A DNA stretch of 64,000 nucleotides from Aerococcaceae bacterium DSM 111176 (GCA_015863215.1 JACBXN010000045.1:31266-95265), one strand, 5' to 3'. Shown: positions 53,062-61,946, numbered from the stretch's first letter. Notes: a model not told the origin generated them from the letters alone. Translations and numbers: made by a program.

Positions 53062-53955
53062 ATGTCACGTGTAAGAAAAGCAGTTATTCCAGCAGCGGGA
53101 ATGGGGACGCGCTTCCTCCCAGCGACAAAGGCTTTAGCAAAGGAAATGTTACCGATTGTAGATAAACCTACGATTCAATTTATCGTTGAAGAAGCGGTGA
53201 AATCGGGAATTGAGGATGTTTTAATCATCACTGCCCAAAATAAACGCTCAATTGAAGACCATTTTGATGCGAATATTGAATTAGAAAATCATTTAGAAGC
53301 AGCTGGTAAAACAGAACTCTTAAAATTGTTACATGATCAGCCACAGGTCAATTTATTCTTCGTCCGTCAGTCATATCCATTAGGATTAGGCCATGCGGTA
53401 CTTCAAGCGAAGGCATTTGTTGGAGACGAACCATTTGTTGTTATGTTAGGGGATGATATTGCACATAGTGAAGAGCCACTAACGAAACAACTGATTGATG
53501 TTTACGACCAAACTGGCGCATCAAACTTAGCCGTTATGGAAATCCCTCATGATGAAACAGATAAATATGGTGTCATTGACCCAGAAGCTGAATTAGCAGA
53601 CGGCATCTATAATGTTCGCCAATTTGTGGAGAAACCAAAACCTGAAGATGCACCGAGTAACTTAGCTATTATTGGCCGTTACTTATTAACACCACAAATC
53701 TTTAACATTTTAGAACATCAAAAAGCCGGTGCCGGTGGTGAAATTCAATTAACTGACGCCATCGACGAATTAAACAAAACACAACGTGTCTTTGCTAAAC
53801 GCTACGACGGTAAACGTTATGACGTTGGTTCAAAAATCGGCTTCATGGAAATGAGCATGGACTACGGTCTTGAACATCCAGAAATCAAAGACGAGATGGA
53901 AGAAATGATCATTTCGTTAGGTAAGAAGCTGGAAGCGAAGAGAGAACAAGAATAG
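53062..53955 (+). CDS. galU: UTP-glucose-1-phosphate uridylyltransferase
   Basis: 297 aa, full length. Makes UDP-glucose for ugd, glycolipids and capsule. [48 protein letters not shown] and [13 protein letters not shown] signatures are all present. RBS GAAGGAG. Its C-rich end contrasts with the neighbouring G-rich gene. Confidence 0.97.
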   Translation: MSRVRKAVIPAAGMGTRFLPATKALAKEMLPIVDKPTIQFIVEEAVKSGIEDVLIITAQNKRSIEDHFDANIELENHLEAAGKTELLKLLHDQPQVNLFFVRQSYPLGLGHAVLQAKAFVGDEPFVVMLGDDIAHSEEPLTKQLIDVYDQTGASNLAVMEIPHDETDKYGVIDPEAELADGIYNVRQFVEKPKPEDAPSNLAIIGRYLLTPQIFNILEHQKAGAGGEIQLTDAIDELNKTQRVFAKRYDGKRYDVGSKIGFMEMSMDYGLEHPEIKDEMEEMIISLGKKLEAKREQE

Positions 53956-54130
53956 TAAGTAACAGAACTTACAGGTTTAGATTCAGATTTGATCCTGAGT
54001 CTACCCACTGGGATAACTAGTGTAGACTCTAAGATCATTCAATTGATTTAAATCGGAGTTGCTATCCAGTGGTTATTGCCATAATTTCCAAAGAATAATT
54101 GGAAGTGTCTATTTGAATAATAAAAACAGT

Positions 54131-54165
54131 GAACAGTAAAGATGAAAATTTTTACTGTTTTTTTA
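54131..54165 (+). terminator. galU-side terminator
   Basis: AACAGTAAA-gatgaaaat-TTTACTGTT followed by TTTTT. The in-frame ATG at 54142 lies in its loop, which argues against that start for the next gene. Confidence 0.75.
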
Positions 54166-54183
54166 AAGGGGAGAATACATTTA

Positions 54184-55290
54184 GTGAATATTTTATATGT
54201 TACGACGATTTCGAATACGGTGAATGCGTTTTTGGTGCCGCATATTGAAATGTTGGTGAATCAAGGGCATTCTGTGGATGTCGCGTGTAAGATTGTTCAG
54301 GAAGTGGATCCGACCCTGAGGGACTTAGGTTGTCAGGTGCATGAGTTGCCATTTAGTCGGGAAGTTATGAAGAATGATTTCAAGGGGTTAATTGGTGGGC
54401 TGCGGCAGACGGTGATTGATCATGGGTATGATGTTGTGCATACGCATACGCCGATTGCGTCGGTTGTTGCTAGAATGGCTTGTCGGAATTTAGAGGGCGT
54501 TAAGGTGATTTATACGGCGCATGGCTTTCATTTTTATAAGGGCGCGCCGTTATTAAACTGGGCGGTTTATTATCCGGTTGAGATGATACTGTCGAGGTAT
54601 ACAGATGTGTTGGTGACGATTAATCAAGAGGATTTTGAGCGGTCTGGGAAGTTTTATGCTGGAGAGACTCGTTTGATTAATGGGGTTGGTATTGATTTGG
54701 AAGTGGACGAGGTTGATGCTTGGGAGCTTGATGGTTTGCGGGGAGATTTAGGGATTGTTGAAGATGATCTGGTGCTGATTTCTGTGGGGGAATTGAATCA
54801 GAATAAAAATCATGAGATTGTGATTAAAGCTGTCAAGGAGCTGGGTGATCCGTCTGTTAAGTACCTTATTGTAGGTGAGGGTGAGTTGAAGGATTATTTG
54901 GAGGGTTTGGTTGCGGAATATGGATTGCAGGATCAAGTGAGTTTGTTGGGGTATAGGGATGATGTGGACCGGTTACTCCAAGTGTCCGATGTGTTTGTGT
55001 TTCCGTCGTTTAGAGAGGGATTATCCCGTGCTTTGATGGAATCGATGAAACATGGTAAGCCTTGTGTTGTGTCTGATATAAGAGGGAATAGAGACCTGAT
55101 TGTTGATGGTAGTGGTGGACTGTTGGTGGCGAATGATGTAGGGGAGTATGTTGAGGCTGTTAGGAAGTTGCTTGATGGGGATTTGAGGGCTCGGTTTGGG
55201 GAGTTTAACCGGGAGAGGATTAAGGAGTTTTCGTTGGATAAGGTGTTGGGGCAGTTGGGGGAGGTTTATCGGGCTGTGGGTGGTGAGTGA
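54184..55290 (+). CDS. Glycosyltransferase family 4, capsule type
   Basis: 368 aa from GTG after AAAGGGGAG. N-half: NILYVTTISNTVNAFLVPHIEML, VVHTHTPIASVVARMA, YTAHGFHFYKGAPLLNW. Donor half: LISVGELNQNKNHEIVIKA, YLIVGEGELKDYL, LLGYRDDVDRLLQVSDVFVFPSFREGLSRALMESM. Similar to capsule GTs that add ManNAc- or GalNAc-like sugars. The gene has extreme G/T bias (very few C, many GGG, TTG and GTG codons), unlike its neighbour galU, which suggests either recent transfer or a local strand mutation bias. Confidence 0.9.
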   Translation: MNILYVTTISNTVNAFLVPHIEMLVNQGHSVDVACKIVQEVDPTLRDLGCQVHELPFSREVMKNDFKGLIGGLRQTVIDHGYDVVHTHTPIASVVARMACRNLEGVKVIYTAHGFHFYKGAPLLNWAVYYPVEMILSRYTDVLVTINQEDFERSGKFYAGETRLINGVGIDLEVDEVDAWELDGLRGDLGIVEDDLVLISVGELNQNKNHEIVIKAVKELGDPSVKYLIVGEGELKDYLEGLVAEYGLQDQVSLLGYRDDVDRLLQVSDVFVFPSFREGLSRALMESMKHGKPCVVSDIRGNRDLIVDGSGGLLVANDVGEYVEAVRKLLDGDLRARFGEFNRERIKEFSLDKVLGQLGEVYRAVGGE

Positions 55291-55555
55291 GTGTGGACTC
55301 CCTCTGTAGGCTGAGACTACATTCATCAAAGACCTTTAAAGCTTTTTAAGGCTGTTTTGGTGGGTTGAACTTTAGAGTTATAGATAGAATCAAAACCATC
55401 ATTTGCACCGGGGGATATGGCAATTATTTAGAATTTATATGGATTAAGATGGTGTTGGTGGTGGGGTCTGGTTGGCTGAAGTGGTTTTGATCATTTCGGT
55501 GAATAACTTGAGTTAATTATTATATTTTTGTTAGTTGTTACTCAATATATGAGTT

Positions 55556-55584
55556 AGCCGAGTGAGAAGTTTGCTCGGCTTTTT
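55556..55584 (+). terminator. Terminator in the gap before the accessory block
   Basis: AGCCGAGtgag...CTCGGCTTTTTG stem-loop. The remainder of 55291-55690 shows no feature. Confidence 0.75.
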
Positions 55585-55692
55585 GCGTGAAATTATGAGA
55601 ACATTTATGGAATTGGCAATAGTGTGGGTTCAAGTCTGCGATAGGAATTAAGGAAGTAGATATCAATAGTTTTAAATTATAAAACAATGAGA

Positions 55693-55720
55693 TTGTAAAC
55701 GTTTTCCTTTGTGATATAAT
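55693..55720 (+). promoter_or_regulatory. Promoter with overlapping cre-like site
   Basis: TTGTAA, 16 bp, TATAAT (with TG before it). TGTAAACGTTTTCC at 55694-55707 matches the CcpA cre consensus TGNAANCGNWWNCA except at the last base, and overlaps the -35. This predicts repression by CcpA under rich sugar. Confidence 0.6.
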
Positions 55721-55751
55721 TAGCATAAACTAATATATTGGAGGGGGTTTA

Positions 55752-56600
55752 ATGTTAAATAGAGGTTTGAAAAAAGAGGCGCTTACTAAACTAGAGGAAT
55801 CAGTAGAAAGATATGATAGATTAGTTCCAATAGTTACTGACAAAGCAGAACAATTATTTGTATTGAGACAAAATAGTGGAGAAAATGTAATACAACCCGT
55901 AGAAAATTATATTAATAACTTAGCTAATAGCCCTAAGGAATTTGATAAATCATTCGCAGAATATAAAGCAGAGTTTGAAACCTTTAATGAATTAATTCTA
56001 TCCTTCAATCAAGCATCAGTGAATACAGATATTAAGGCTGGTGGAACAGCTGTTGCTGGAGTAGCAGCGGGTGCTGGCACAGTGGCTTTAATGCCTACAG
56101 CTGCTATGGCAATTGCTACTACATTTGGAACTGCGTCTACAGGGACAGCTATTGCCTCATTAAGTGGTGCTGCTGCATCCAAAGCTGCGTTAGCTTGGTT
56201 AGGTGGCGGAGCACTAGTAAAAGGCGGAGCTGGGATTGCGGGTGGAAAAGCGCTACTCGCACTTGCTGGTCCCATTGGCTGGGGAATTGGTGCAGCAGGT
56301 GTCATTGGTGGTGGTCTTTATGCGAATTCAAAAAATAAAAAAATATCAAAAGAAATGAACGAAAAAAGAAAAGAAATTGAAACACAAAATACGGTTTTAA
56401 ATGCCTCAATCATTGAAATTAAAGAATTAATCGGTCTAACAGAAGAACACCAACAAGGTATTTTAAATTTATTGGGAGAACTTAATAATCTTAATAAAGA
56501 TAACTATAACCAATTTAATGATTATGAAAAACAACAATTAGGTTCTCTCGTGAATCACATTAAGTCATTATCTGCACTCCTTAATAAAAAGGTAAGTTAG
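55752..56600 (+). CDS. Coiled-coil protein with glycine-zipper membrane segments
   Basis: 282 aa. Residues 1-95 form a charged coiled coil. Residues about 97-195 are Gly/Ala-rich and hydrophobic (AGGTAVAGVAAGAGTVAL, TASTGTAIASLSGAAASKA, ALAWLGGGALVKGGAGIAGG, GPIGWGIGAAGVIGG), a glycine-zipper hairpin able to insert in membranes. Residues 200-282 are again coiled coil. The FGTASTGTAIASLSG-ALAWLGGG phrase recurs in uncharacterised bacterial proteins as I recall. First gene of pair 1: its TAG is followed by one base and the next ATG. Confidence 0.75.
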   Translation: MLNRGLKKEALTKLEESVERYDRLVPIVTDKAEQLFVLRQNSGENVIQPVENYINNLANSPKEFDKSFAEYKAEFETFNELILSFNQASVNTDIKAGGTAVAGVAAGAGTVALMPTAAMAIATTFGTASTGTAIASLSGAAASKAALAWLGGGALVKGGAGIAGGKALLALAGPIGWGIGAAGVIGGGLYANSKNKKISKEMNEKRKEIETQNTVLNASIIEIKELIGLTEEHQQGILNLLGELNNLNKDNYNQFNDYEKQQLGSLVNHIKSLSALLNKKVS

Positions 56601-56601
56601 T

Positions 56602-58041
56602 ATGGAGAAGGTTATAAACAACCCTAAATTTAGAGATCAATTAAATGCAACTATAGTAGATTCTGTAAATCAACGAAGAATTGCAGAGGAGTTAGAGAAA
56701 CTAAAAATTCAGGATATAAATTTTTCAAAAGCACTTTTTGAAATTAACAAAGTCAATGAATATATTGGTACTCCTGAAAATATATTAGGGAATCTACATA
56801 CTAAACATGGTGAAATTGCTGAACAAGTCGAAGTTGGCGTTAGAAGAGCCATGCAAGCATTAAATGGTGAGGCATTCACAGCAACATTTGAGGGGGTTGG
56901 AAGAACAGCTCCAGTAGATTATATAATTGATGGAATAGATGTACAGTCAAAATTTATAAATGGAACAAATAATGGATTAAGAGCAGTTATTCAACATTTT
57001 GAAATGTATCCAGAATTTGGAGGAGAAAATAAATTATACCACATCCCTAAGGATCAATTTGAGGTAATCGAAAAACTATTAAATGGTGAAGATATTCCAG
57101 AATTAAGTTCAAGGACAAAGAATGCAATCCTAAGGTCCGTCGGAAAAATAGAAGAGATGTCAGGGAAAAAATTTCAAGATGCTGTGAACCCCAGTATCTC
57201 TGAATATGCCGACGTACAACAAGGGAAAATCCCTGAAACTATGAACAAGCATGAAGACAATGTTAAAAAAGAGAATGCAGCGAAAAAAGCACAAATTGCT
57301 GAGGAACATAAACCAAATCTTAATGAAGGTTTAAGAACAGCCGGAACTGCTGCAGCTATTGGTGCTACCATATCAATAACTACTTCATTTTATAAAAAGT
57401 ATAAACAAGAAGGAAAAAGATTCTACAAGGGTGAATTCACTCGTGATGATTGGGCAGAAATTGGTCTAGATACTGGTAAAGATGCTATTTTGACCGGGGT
57501 GAGTAGTTTAGCCATCTATGGAATGACGAATTATGCAAATCTATCTGCACCACTGGCTGGTTCAGTTGTATCTGCTACCAAAGGCGTATCATCATTATAT
57601 TTAGATTATCAACAGGGCGACATTGAATTTGACGAATTTTATGAATTGAGCATGATAACGTGTTTTGAATCTGCTGTAGTTACATTAACTACTATTTCAG
57701 GACAAGCACTTATACCTATTCCAGTAATAGGAGGTATGATAGGGTCGTTTGCTGGAACACTTATCATGAATGCAATTGGTGAAAATGATAAAACCACTGC
57801 TAATATGATTCGTAAAGATATGGATGAATATATGAGTATGTTAGATGAAAAGTATCAGACTTTAGTAAAATCTATGCTGGATGAGTTTAATAAATTGGGA
57901 GATTTAACTGAAGCTGCATTCAATTTAGAAAATAATCAAAAATTACTCTCTTTAAGTGTCGACTTAGCAATAGCATATGGGATTGCCGAATCAGAGTTAC
58001 TAAAAAATACATCAGAGGTTGATGCATTTATGCTAGGTTAA
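56602..58041 (+). CDS. Nuclease-like domain fused to glycine-rich membrane domain, paralogue 1
   Basis: 479 aa. Residues about 60-150 carry HTKHGEIAEQ (Glu71/Glu74), APVDYIID (Asp106) and DVQSKF (Gln115-x-Lys117), the E-D-QxK order of Mrr-like PD-(D/E)xK nucleases. After a charged helical linker (225-240) come hydrophobic Gly/Ala-rich stretches near 245-265, 297-330 and 360-400, ending with LIPIPVIGGMIGSFAGTLIMNAIG. The tail is a soluble helical domain. No signal peptide. Coupled to the upstream coiled-coil gene. The nuclease call is inferred from motif spacing only. Homologous to the protein at 60420. Confidence 0.75.
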   Translation: MEKVINNPKFRDQLNATIVDSVNQRRIAEELEKLKIQDINFSKALFEINKVNEYIGTPENILGNLHTKHGEIAEQVEVGVRRAMQALNGEAFTATFEGVGRTAPVDYIIDGIDVQSKFINGTNNGLRAVIQHFEMYPEFGGENKLYHIPKDQFEVIEKLLNGEDIPELSSRTKNAILRSVGKIEEMSGKKFQDAVNPSISEYADVQQGKIPETMNKHEDNVKKENAAKKAQIAEEHKPNLNEGLRTAGTAAAIGATISITTSFYKKYKQEGKRFYKGEFTRDDWAEIGLDTGKDAILTGVSSLAIYGMTNYANLSAPLAGSVVSATKGVSSLYLDYQQGDIEFDEFYELSMITCFESAVVTLTTISGQALIPIPVIGGMIGSFAGTLIMNAIGENDKTTANMIRKDMDEYMSMLDEKYQTLVKSMLDEFNKLGDLTEAAFNLENNQKLLSLSVDLAIAYGIAESELLKNTSEVDAFMLG

Positions 58042-58082
58042 TAGAATAGGTGCCTCCAATCTTCATATAACGCCATAATAAC

Positions 58083-58124
58083 AAAAATTGCGATTTCCTG
58101 ATCAGGGAATCGCAATTTTTTTGA
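58083..58124. terminator. Bidirectional terminator
   Basis: AAAAATTGCGATTTCC-tgatca-GGGAATCGCAATTTTTTT; ends pair 1 and the leftward lipoprotein gene. Confidence 0.9.
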
Positions 58125-58149
58125 CTCTATGTCAAATATTCCTTCAAAC

Positions 58150-58578
58150 CTAATGCTGATTCAATGTATCAAATGTTATTTTTCCATTATTAGCGATGAC
58201 CATAATGTCTTCCTCGAAAGATGCTCCCCAAGTAGGATAGTAAAAATAGACGTCATAATCTTTCCCAATATTCTTTCTAACCTTTTTTGAAGTCTCTTTT
58301 GCTATATCAAGAAAATCATCCCATGTTCCAAAAGCCTGAGGATTCAATTCATATGCCATTGCCAGTATTTCATCTTCCATAGATCCTATAAAAAATATTT
58401 TTACTGCTTTTTCATCTTCATTCAATGCGACGGTAGCCATGTCCTTATAGTCAACTTTAAGTGATGATACTAAATCTTCTTTCTCCTCAGCTGTAGCTTC
58501 AGTGTTGCCACAGCCAACTAATGTGAGTGAAAAGATTAGTACTAATGCTAAAGACAAATATTTTTTAATGTTTTTCAT
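58150..58578 (-). CDS. Small lipoprotein
   Basis: 142 aa. Type II signal peptide with lipobox LVGC (lipidated Cys near 23). The mature part is acidic, then mixed alpha/beta with YDVYFYYPTWGASFEEDIMVIANNGKITF at the end. Family not recognised. Divergent from the WYL regulator, with a dyad element in its promoter, so it is probably controlled by that regulator and may be the surface sensor or effector of the system. ATG after AGGATT. Confidence 0.75.
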   Translation of the reverse strand: MKNIKKYLSLALVLIFSLTLVGCGNTEATAEEKEDLVSSLKVDYKDMATVALNEDEKAVKIFFIGSMEDEILAMAYELNPQAFGTWDDFLDIAKETSKKVRKNIGKDYDVYFYYPTWGASFEEDIMVIANNGKITFDTLNQH

Positions 58579-58677
58579 GATTGATAATCCTTTCTAATTT
58601 AAACAGTAATCACGGCCAGCACTTTGAGAATCCTTGTCAATCACTCCTATCTCTATTAGTTAATCCTTTATAATTAA

Positions 58678-58773
58678 ATTATAGTTATTGAGATGGACAA
58701 TTAATGGGGTTTAGGTTTTAATTTTAAATTATTAGACTAAGGTCATCATTTGTCTATCTCGATAAAGTATAAT
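58678..58773. promoter_or_regulatory. Divergent promoter region with paired dyad
   Basis: Two 14-bp copies face each other: ATTGAGATGGACAA (58687-58700) and TTGTCTATCTCGAT (58750-58763, its reverse complement with two mismatches). Centres are 63 bp apart, about six helical turns. Leftward -10 (58678-58683) and rightward TATAAT (58768-58773) lie 3-4 bp outside the two copies, so both sites sit in promoter spacers. A looping operator for the WYL regulator is inferred. Confidence 0.55.
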
Positions 58774-58801
58774 TATGTTAATTAAGATTGGAGGGGGTAT
58801 A

Positions 58802-59719
58802 TTGAGAAAAATGGGTAAAGTTGATAAAGGTTTTCGACTGTTAGCCATGTATGAAAGATTAAATCGTGGAGAGTTGTTGGTAAAAGAGGAATTAGAGCAG
58901 GAATTCAATGTGACACCAAAGACAGTTCAAAGGGATATCGATGATTTACGAGCGTATTTAGCTGAAAATCACTCTTGGGAAATTGATACTTATATTAAGT
59001 ATGACCGTATTAAAGGCGGCTATTTTTTAGTTCGTTTTGAACGCGAATGGTTAACGAATGCTGAGGTATTGACGGTGAGTAAAATTCTTTTAGAAAGCCG
59101 GGCTTTCAATAAGAAAGAGTTAGAACTATTAATAAATAAACTATTAGCTCAAGTTACCCCAAAAGATCGACAGCACGTTAACAAAATTATTTTTGATGAG
59201 AAATCCTCCTATGTACCACCAAGGCATGGTCGCGACCTAATTGATTCAATTTGGGAGATTTCTGAGTTCATATCGATGAAAGAGCAAATCCAAATTACGT
59301 ATCAAAGACAAGATGGTAGAGAATCTAAGCGTGTAATTCAACCATTAGCAATTATGTTCTCTGAATATTATTTTTATTTAATCGCTTATATTTTGGAAGC
59401 GGATACGCCTACTGTCTTTAGAATTGATCGGGTTCTGTCAATTACACAGACGAATACTAAATTTAAACTACCTTATGCGGACAAATTTGATGAAGGAGAA
59501 TTCCGTAATAGAGTTCAATTTATGTATCCAGGCGACTTAGAAGAAGTCACATTTGAATTCTCAGGTCCCTCATTGGAAGCCATCCTTGATAGACTTCCAA
59601 CAGCGAGAGTAATCAATGAATCTGATGGTGTTTACACCATAAAGGTTGAGACTTTCGGTAAAGGAATTTATATGTGGTTACGAACGCAGGGAGAGCATGT
59701 GAGGATTGTTGAGAAGTAA
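58802..59719 (+). CDS. WYL-domain transcriptional regulator
   Basis: 305 aa from TTG, which has GGAGGGGG at 4-7 nt; the ATG at 58775 lies in the promoter, and ATG 58811 is possible. N-terminal HTH (VKEELEQEFNVTPKTVQRDIDDLRAYL, about 26-52 from TTG), then a helical linker and the WYL sensor domain near 160-230 (IQITYQRQDGRESKRVIQPLAIMFSEYYFYLIAYI... FRIDRV), then the C-terminal WCX-like part. WYL proteins bind ligands (often nucleic acids or cyclic nucleotides) and often control phage defence genes. Thirty bp upstream of pair 2. Confidence 0.88.
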   Translation: MRKMGKVDKGFRLLAMYERLNRGELLVKEELEQEFNVTPKTVQRDIDDLRAYLAENHSWEIDTYIKYDRIKGGYFLVRFEREWLTNAEVLTVSKILLESRAFNKKELELLINKLLAQVTPKDRQHVNKIIFDEKSSYVPPRHGRDLIDSIWEISEFISMKEQIQITYQRQDGRESKRVIQPLAIMFSEYYFYLIAYILEADTPTVFRIDRVLSITQTNTKFKLPYADKFDEGEFRNRVQFMYPGDLEEVTFEFSGPSLEAILDRLPTARVINESDGVYTIKVETFGKGIYMWLRTQGEHVRIVEK

Positions 59720-59749
59720 TAATTATGAAGTTTATTAGGAGAGAGTACT

Positions 59750-60418
59750 ATGATAAATAATAAAAAGAAACAAGTAACAATTGTTGTTGATGAAAAGCAA
59801 GATGCATTAGGTAAATATTTGATTGGATTACTTTCTGAAAAAGGCTATTTAGCAAATCAAGTAACTCCTGAAAAATTAAAGGAAAATTCGGTAATAACCT
59901 CTCAAAATAAAGTTATTTACCTAGGGCCATCGAAATCATATAACAATATTAGAAAATATAGTGAACCTAAATATTCAGAATATGGTATGGAATATGGATG
60001 GCATGGGAATAACTGTTTCGTAGGTGTGAACCCAAAGAGCTTTAAATTAGATGATAGAGAGGAAATCGTAAAGTTATTTCCCGAAAAAATAAAACTAAAA
60101 GTAGAAGACGATAATATTTCTAAGGAAACAGAGAAAAATAATATAAAAGATAATTTTACCAAAGCTAGAGCTAGAGCTAGAACTGGATGGTGGATTACTG
60201 AATTTTTAACTAAAACAACTTCTGCTTCTACTTTCGTTGCTGTACCTCCTTCTAGGGGACCGCTAGGATTTCCTTATTTACTCCCAATTGGCGGTTATTA
60301 TGCATTTAGAGCAGCCAGCGATTACAAAAATAAGAAGGATTTAGAATCCCATATGAAATTAGCAAATATAATTAATTTTGTAAATAACGGACTTGAGGAA
60401 TTTATGGAGAAGGAATAG
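59750..60418 (+). CDS. Hypothetical protein, alpha/beta domain plus C-terminal membrane hairpin
   Basis: 222 aa. Residues 8-90 look like an alpha/beta nucleotide-binding-type domain: VTIVVDEKQDALGKYLIGLLSEKGY, VIYLGPSKS, then MEYGWHGNNCFVGV. A charged linker (105-140) leads to a hydrophobic segment near 160-185 (FVAVPPSRGPLGFPYLLPIGGYYAF). Family not recognised. First gene of pair 2: TAG, one base, then ATG of the nuclease-like gene, the same junction as in pair 1. RBS AGGAGAG. Confidence 0.75.
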   Translation: MINNKKKQVTIVVDEKQDALGKYLIGLLSEKGYLANQVTPEKLKENSVITSQNKVIYLGPSKSYNNIRKYSEPKYSEYGMEYGWHGNNCFVGVNPKSFKLDDREEIVKLFPEKIKLKVEDDNISKETEKNNIKDNFTKARARARTGWWITEFLTKTTSASTFVAVPPSRGPLGFPYLLPIGGYYAFRAASDYKNKKDLESHMKLANIINFVNNGLEEFMEKE

Positions 60419-60419
60419 T

Positions 60420-61946
60420 ATGGAAACATTCGATGAAAATTATTATGATCAAGCAGTTAAATCAGCATCTAATTTTCAAGCAGGTACTCTCTCTAATGAA
60501 TATATTGAACGGATTACAGATGAGATTCGAAATCTTCAGAATAATATAAATTCTACAGGGAAAAATTACGCTAATCAAGACGCCAAAAAAATTGGGGGGT
60601 TTATAGCAGAGGAATGGCATGCCGGCACTTTTAATATAGACGCTACTGTTAAAGATAAGAAGATAAGAGCTAGAGTACCTAAGTCTAACGACTTAGGGTC
60701 TGAGGATATTATAACATCTAGTGGTAAAAAATTTAGTTCTAAATTTTTTTCTACAGCAAATAAAAGTGCCAAGAGCCAAGCAAGAACATATGTGGAACAT
60801 CATTCTGCTTCAAGTATAAAAAATAATATTTCATTTGAACAATGGATGGAACAAAATGGTATTGATCTAAGTTCGCAACATCAATCTATTTATGATGGAC
60901 AAGGAAGGATAATTCCATCTGATCAACTAGAAGATGCTATAATCTACATAGAGAAACAAATTCTTAAAGAACAAGAAAAAAGACCAGAATTAGTAGCAAA
61001 ATATAAAGAACTCTTAAGTAATTTAACTGATCGAGTTCAAGAGGAAGGTGTTTCCTCCTCCGGATTATCGAAAAAGAGATCAACTGTCATTGCCATTGAA
61101 GCTAAGGAAGGTAATTATTCTGTTAAAAATGAAAAAGATGAAATTAGTGGAAAAGAGAAATTTAGTGAAAAACAGTTACTACTAGATAATCAAAATGCGC
61201 TTATAAAAAAATCTTTAAAGACTGGACTCACTGCTGCTTCAATCACGATGGCATTAGAAATGGCACCAGAGCTTATCAAAATAATTCAATCATCTGCAAA
61301 TGATAGTGGGTATGATTTTTCAGACTTTATAGACAAACTAGGGACTAGCGGGAATAAAAGTGCAGATAGTTTTCTATTAGGGACTATTACAGCTTATGTT
61401 GTAAGTAGTAATGAGGCGGGGATATTGGGAGATGTCTTGAAGGGCGCTTCAAGTGAAACAATGGCTGCAACAGTACTTATCTTTTATAACGCAACAAAAA
61501 TAAGTGTTGATTATGCCAAAGGTAAAATCTCGAAAAGTGAGATGGCATACCAAATATCCTCTCAAACTATAGGAATAATCGGTTCAGCAATAGGAAGTGC
61601 TGTTTTCCAATTTATCCCGATTGTAGGTACACTGGTAGGTAGTATGGTTGGCTCGATTATTGCTAATACAGTTTACAATCAAGTAAACAACATGATGTTA
61701 GGTATTGCGATGAAGAACGGCTGTACATTCTTTGGTATAGTTGACCAAAATTATGAATTACCTCGTGAAATTTTAGAAGAAGTTGGTTATGACGTATTCG
61801 ACTATTTTGAAATAGATTATGAAACAATCAATTATGATTTGTTTGAATACTCTACATTCAACTATCATGAAATTAATTATGATGAGATGGAAATGACCTT
61901 TGTTAAACGCGGTGTAGTAGGAGTGAATAAGATTGGATATGTTTGA
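60420..61946 (+). CDS. Nuclease-like domain with membrane domain and tyrosine five-residue repeats, paralogue 2
   Basis: 508 aa from ATG 60420 with GGAGAAGGAA; an upstream ATG at 60393 lies inside the previous gene. Residues 50-115 align with paralogue 1: IGGFIAEEW (Glu64/65), SEDIIT (Asp96) and FSSKFF (Ser106-x-Lys108, Ser replacing Gln). A long helical linker, then Gly/Ala-rich hydrophobic segments (about 255-270, 325-350, 380-425), with the shared FIPIVGTLVGSMVGSIIANTV block. Residues 457-491 are seven tandem Y-x-x-(F/I/M)-(D/N/E) repeats (YDVFDYFEIDYETINYDLFE...), absent from paralogue 1. Confidence 0.78.
   Translation: METFDENYYDQAVKSASNFQAGTLSNEYIERITDEIRNLQNNINSTGKNYANQDAKKIGGFIAEEWHAGTFNIDATVKDKKIRARVPKSNDLGSEDIITSSGKKFSSKFFSTANKSAKSQARTYVEHHSASSIKNNISFEQWMEQNGIDLSSQHQSIYDGQGRIIPSDQLEDAIIYIEKQILKEQEKRPELVAKYKELLSNLTDRVQEEGVSSSGLSKKRSTVIAIEAKEGNYSVKNEKDEISGKEKFSEKQLLLDNQNALIKKSLKTGLTAASITMALEMAPELIKIIQSSANDSGYDFSDFIDKLGTSGNKSADSFLLGTITAYVVSSNEAGILGDVLKGASSETMAATVLIFYNATKISVDYAKGKISKSEMAYQISSQTIGIIGSAIGSAVFQFIPIVGTLVGSMVGSIIANTVYNQVNNMMLGIAMKNGCTFFGIVDQNYELPREILEEVGYDVFDYFEIDYETINYDLFEYSTFNYHEINYDEMEMTFVKRGVVGVNKIGYV

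Noticed and set aside
54142..54183. Upstream ATG start for the glycosyltransferase
   Set aside because: The ATG lies in the loop of a strong terminator; GTG 54184 has the AAAGGGGAG site and begins at the usual first strand of the fold.
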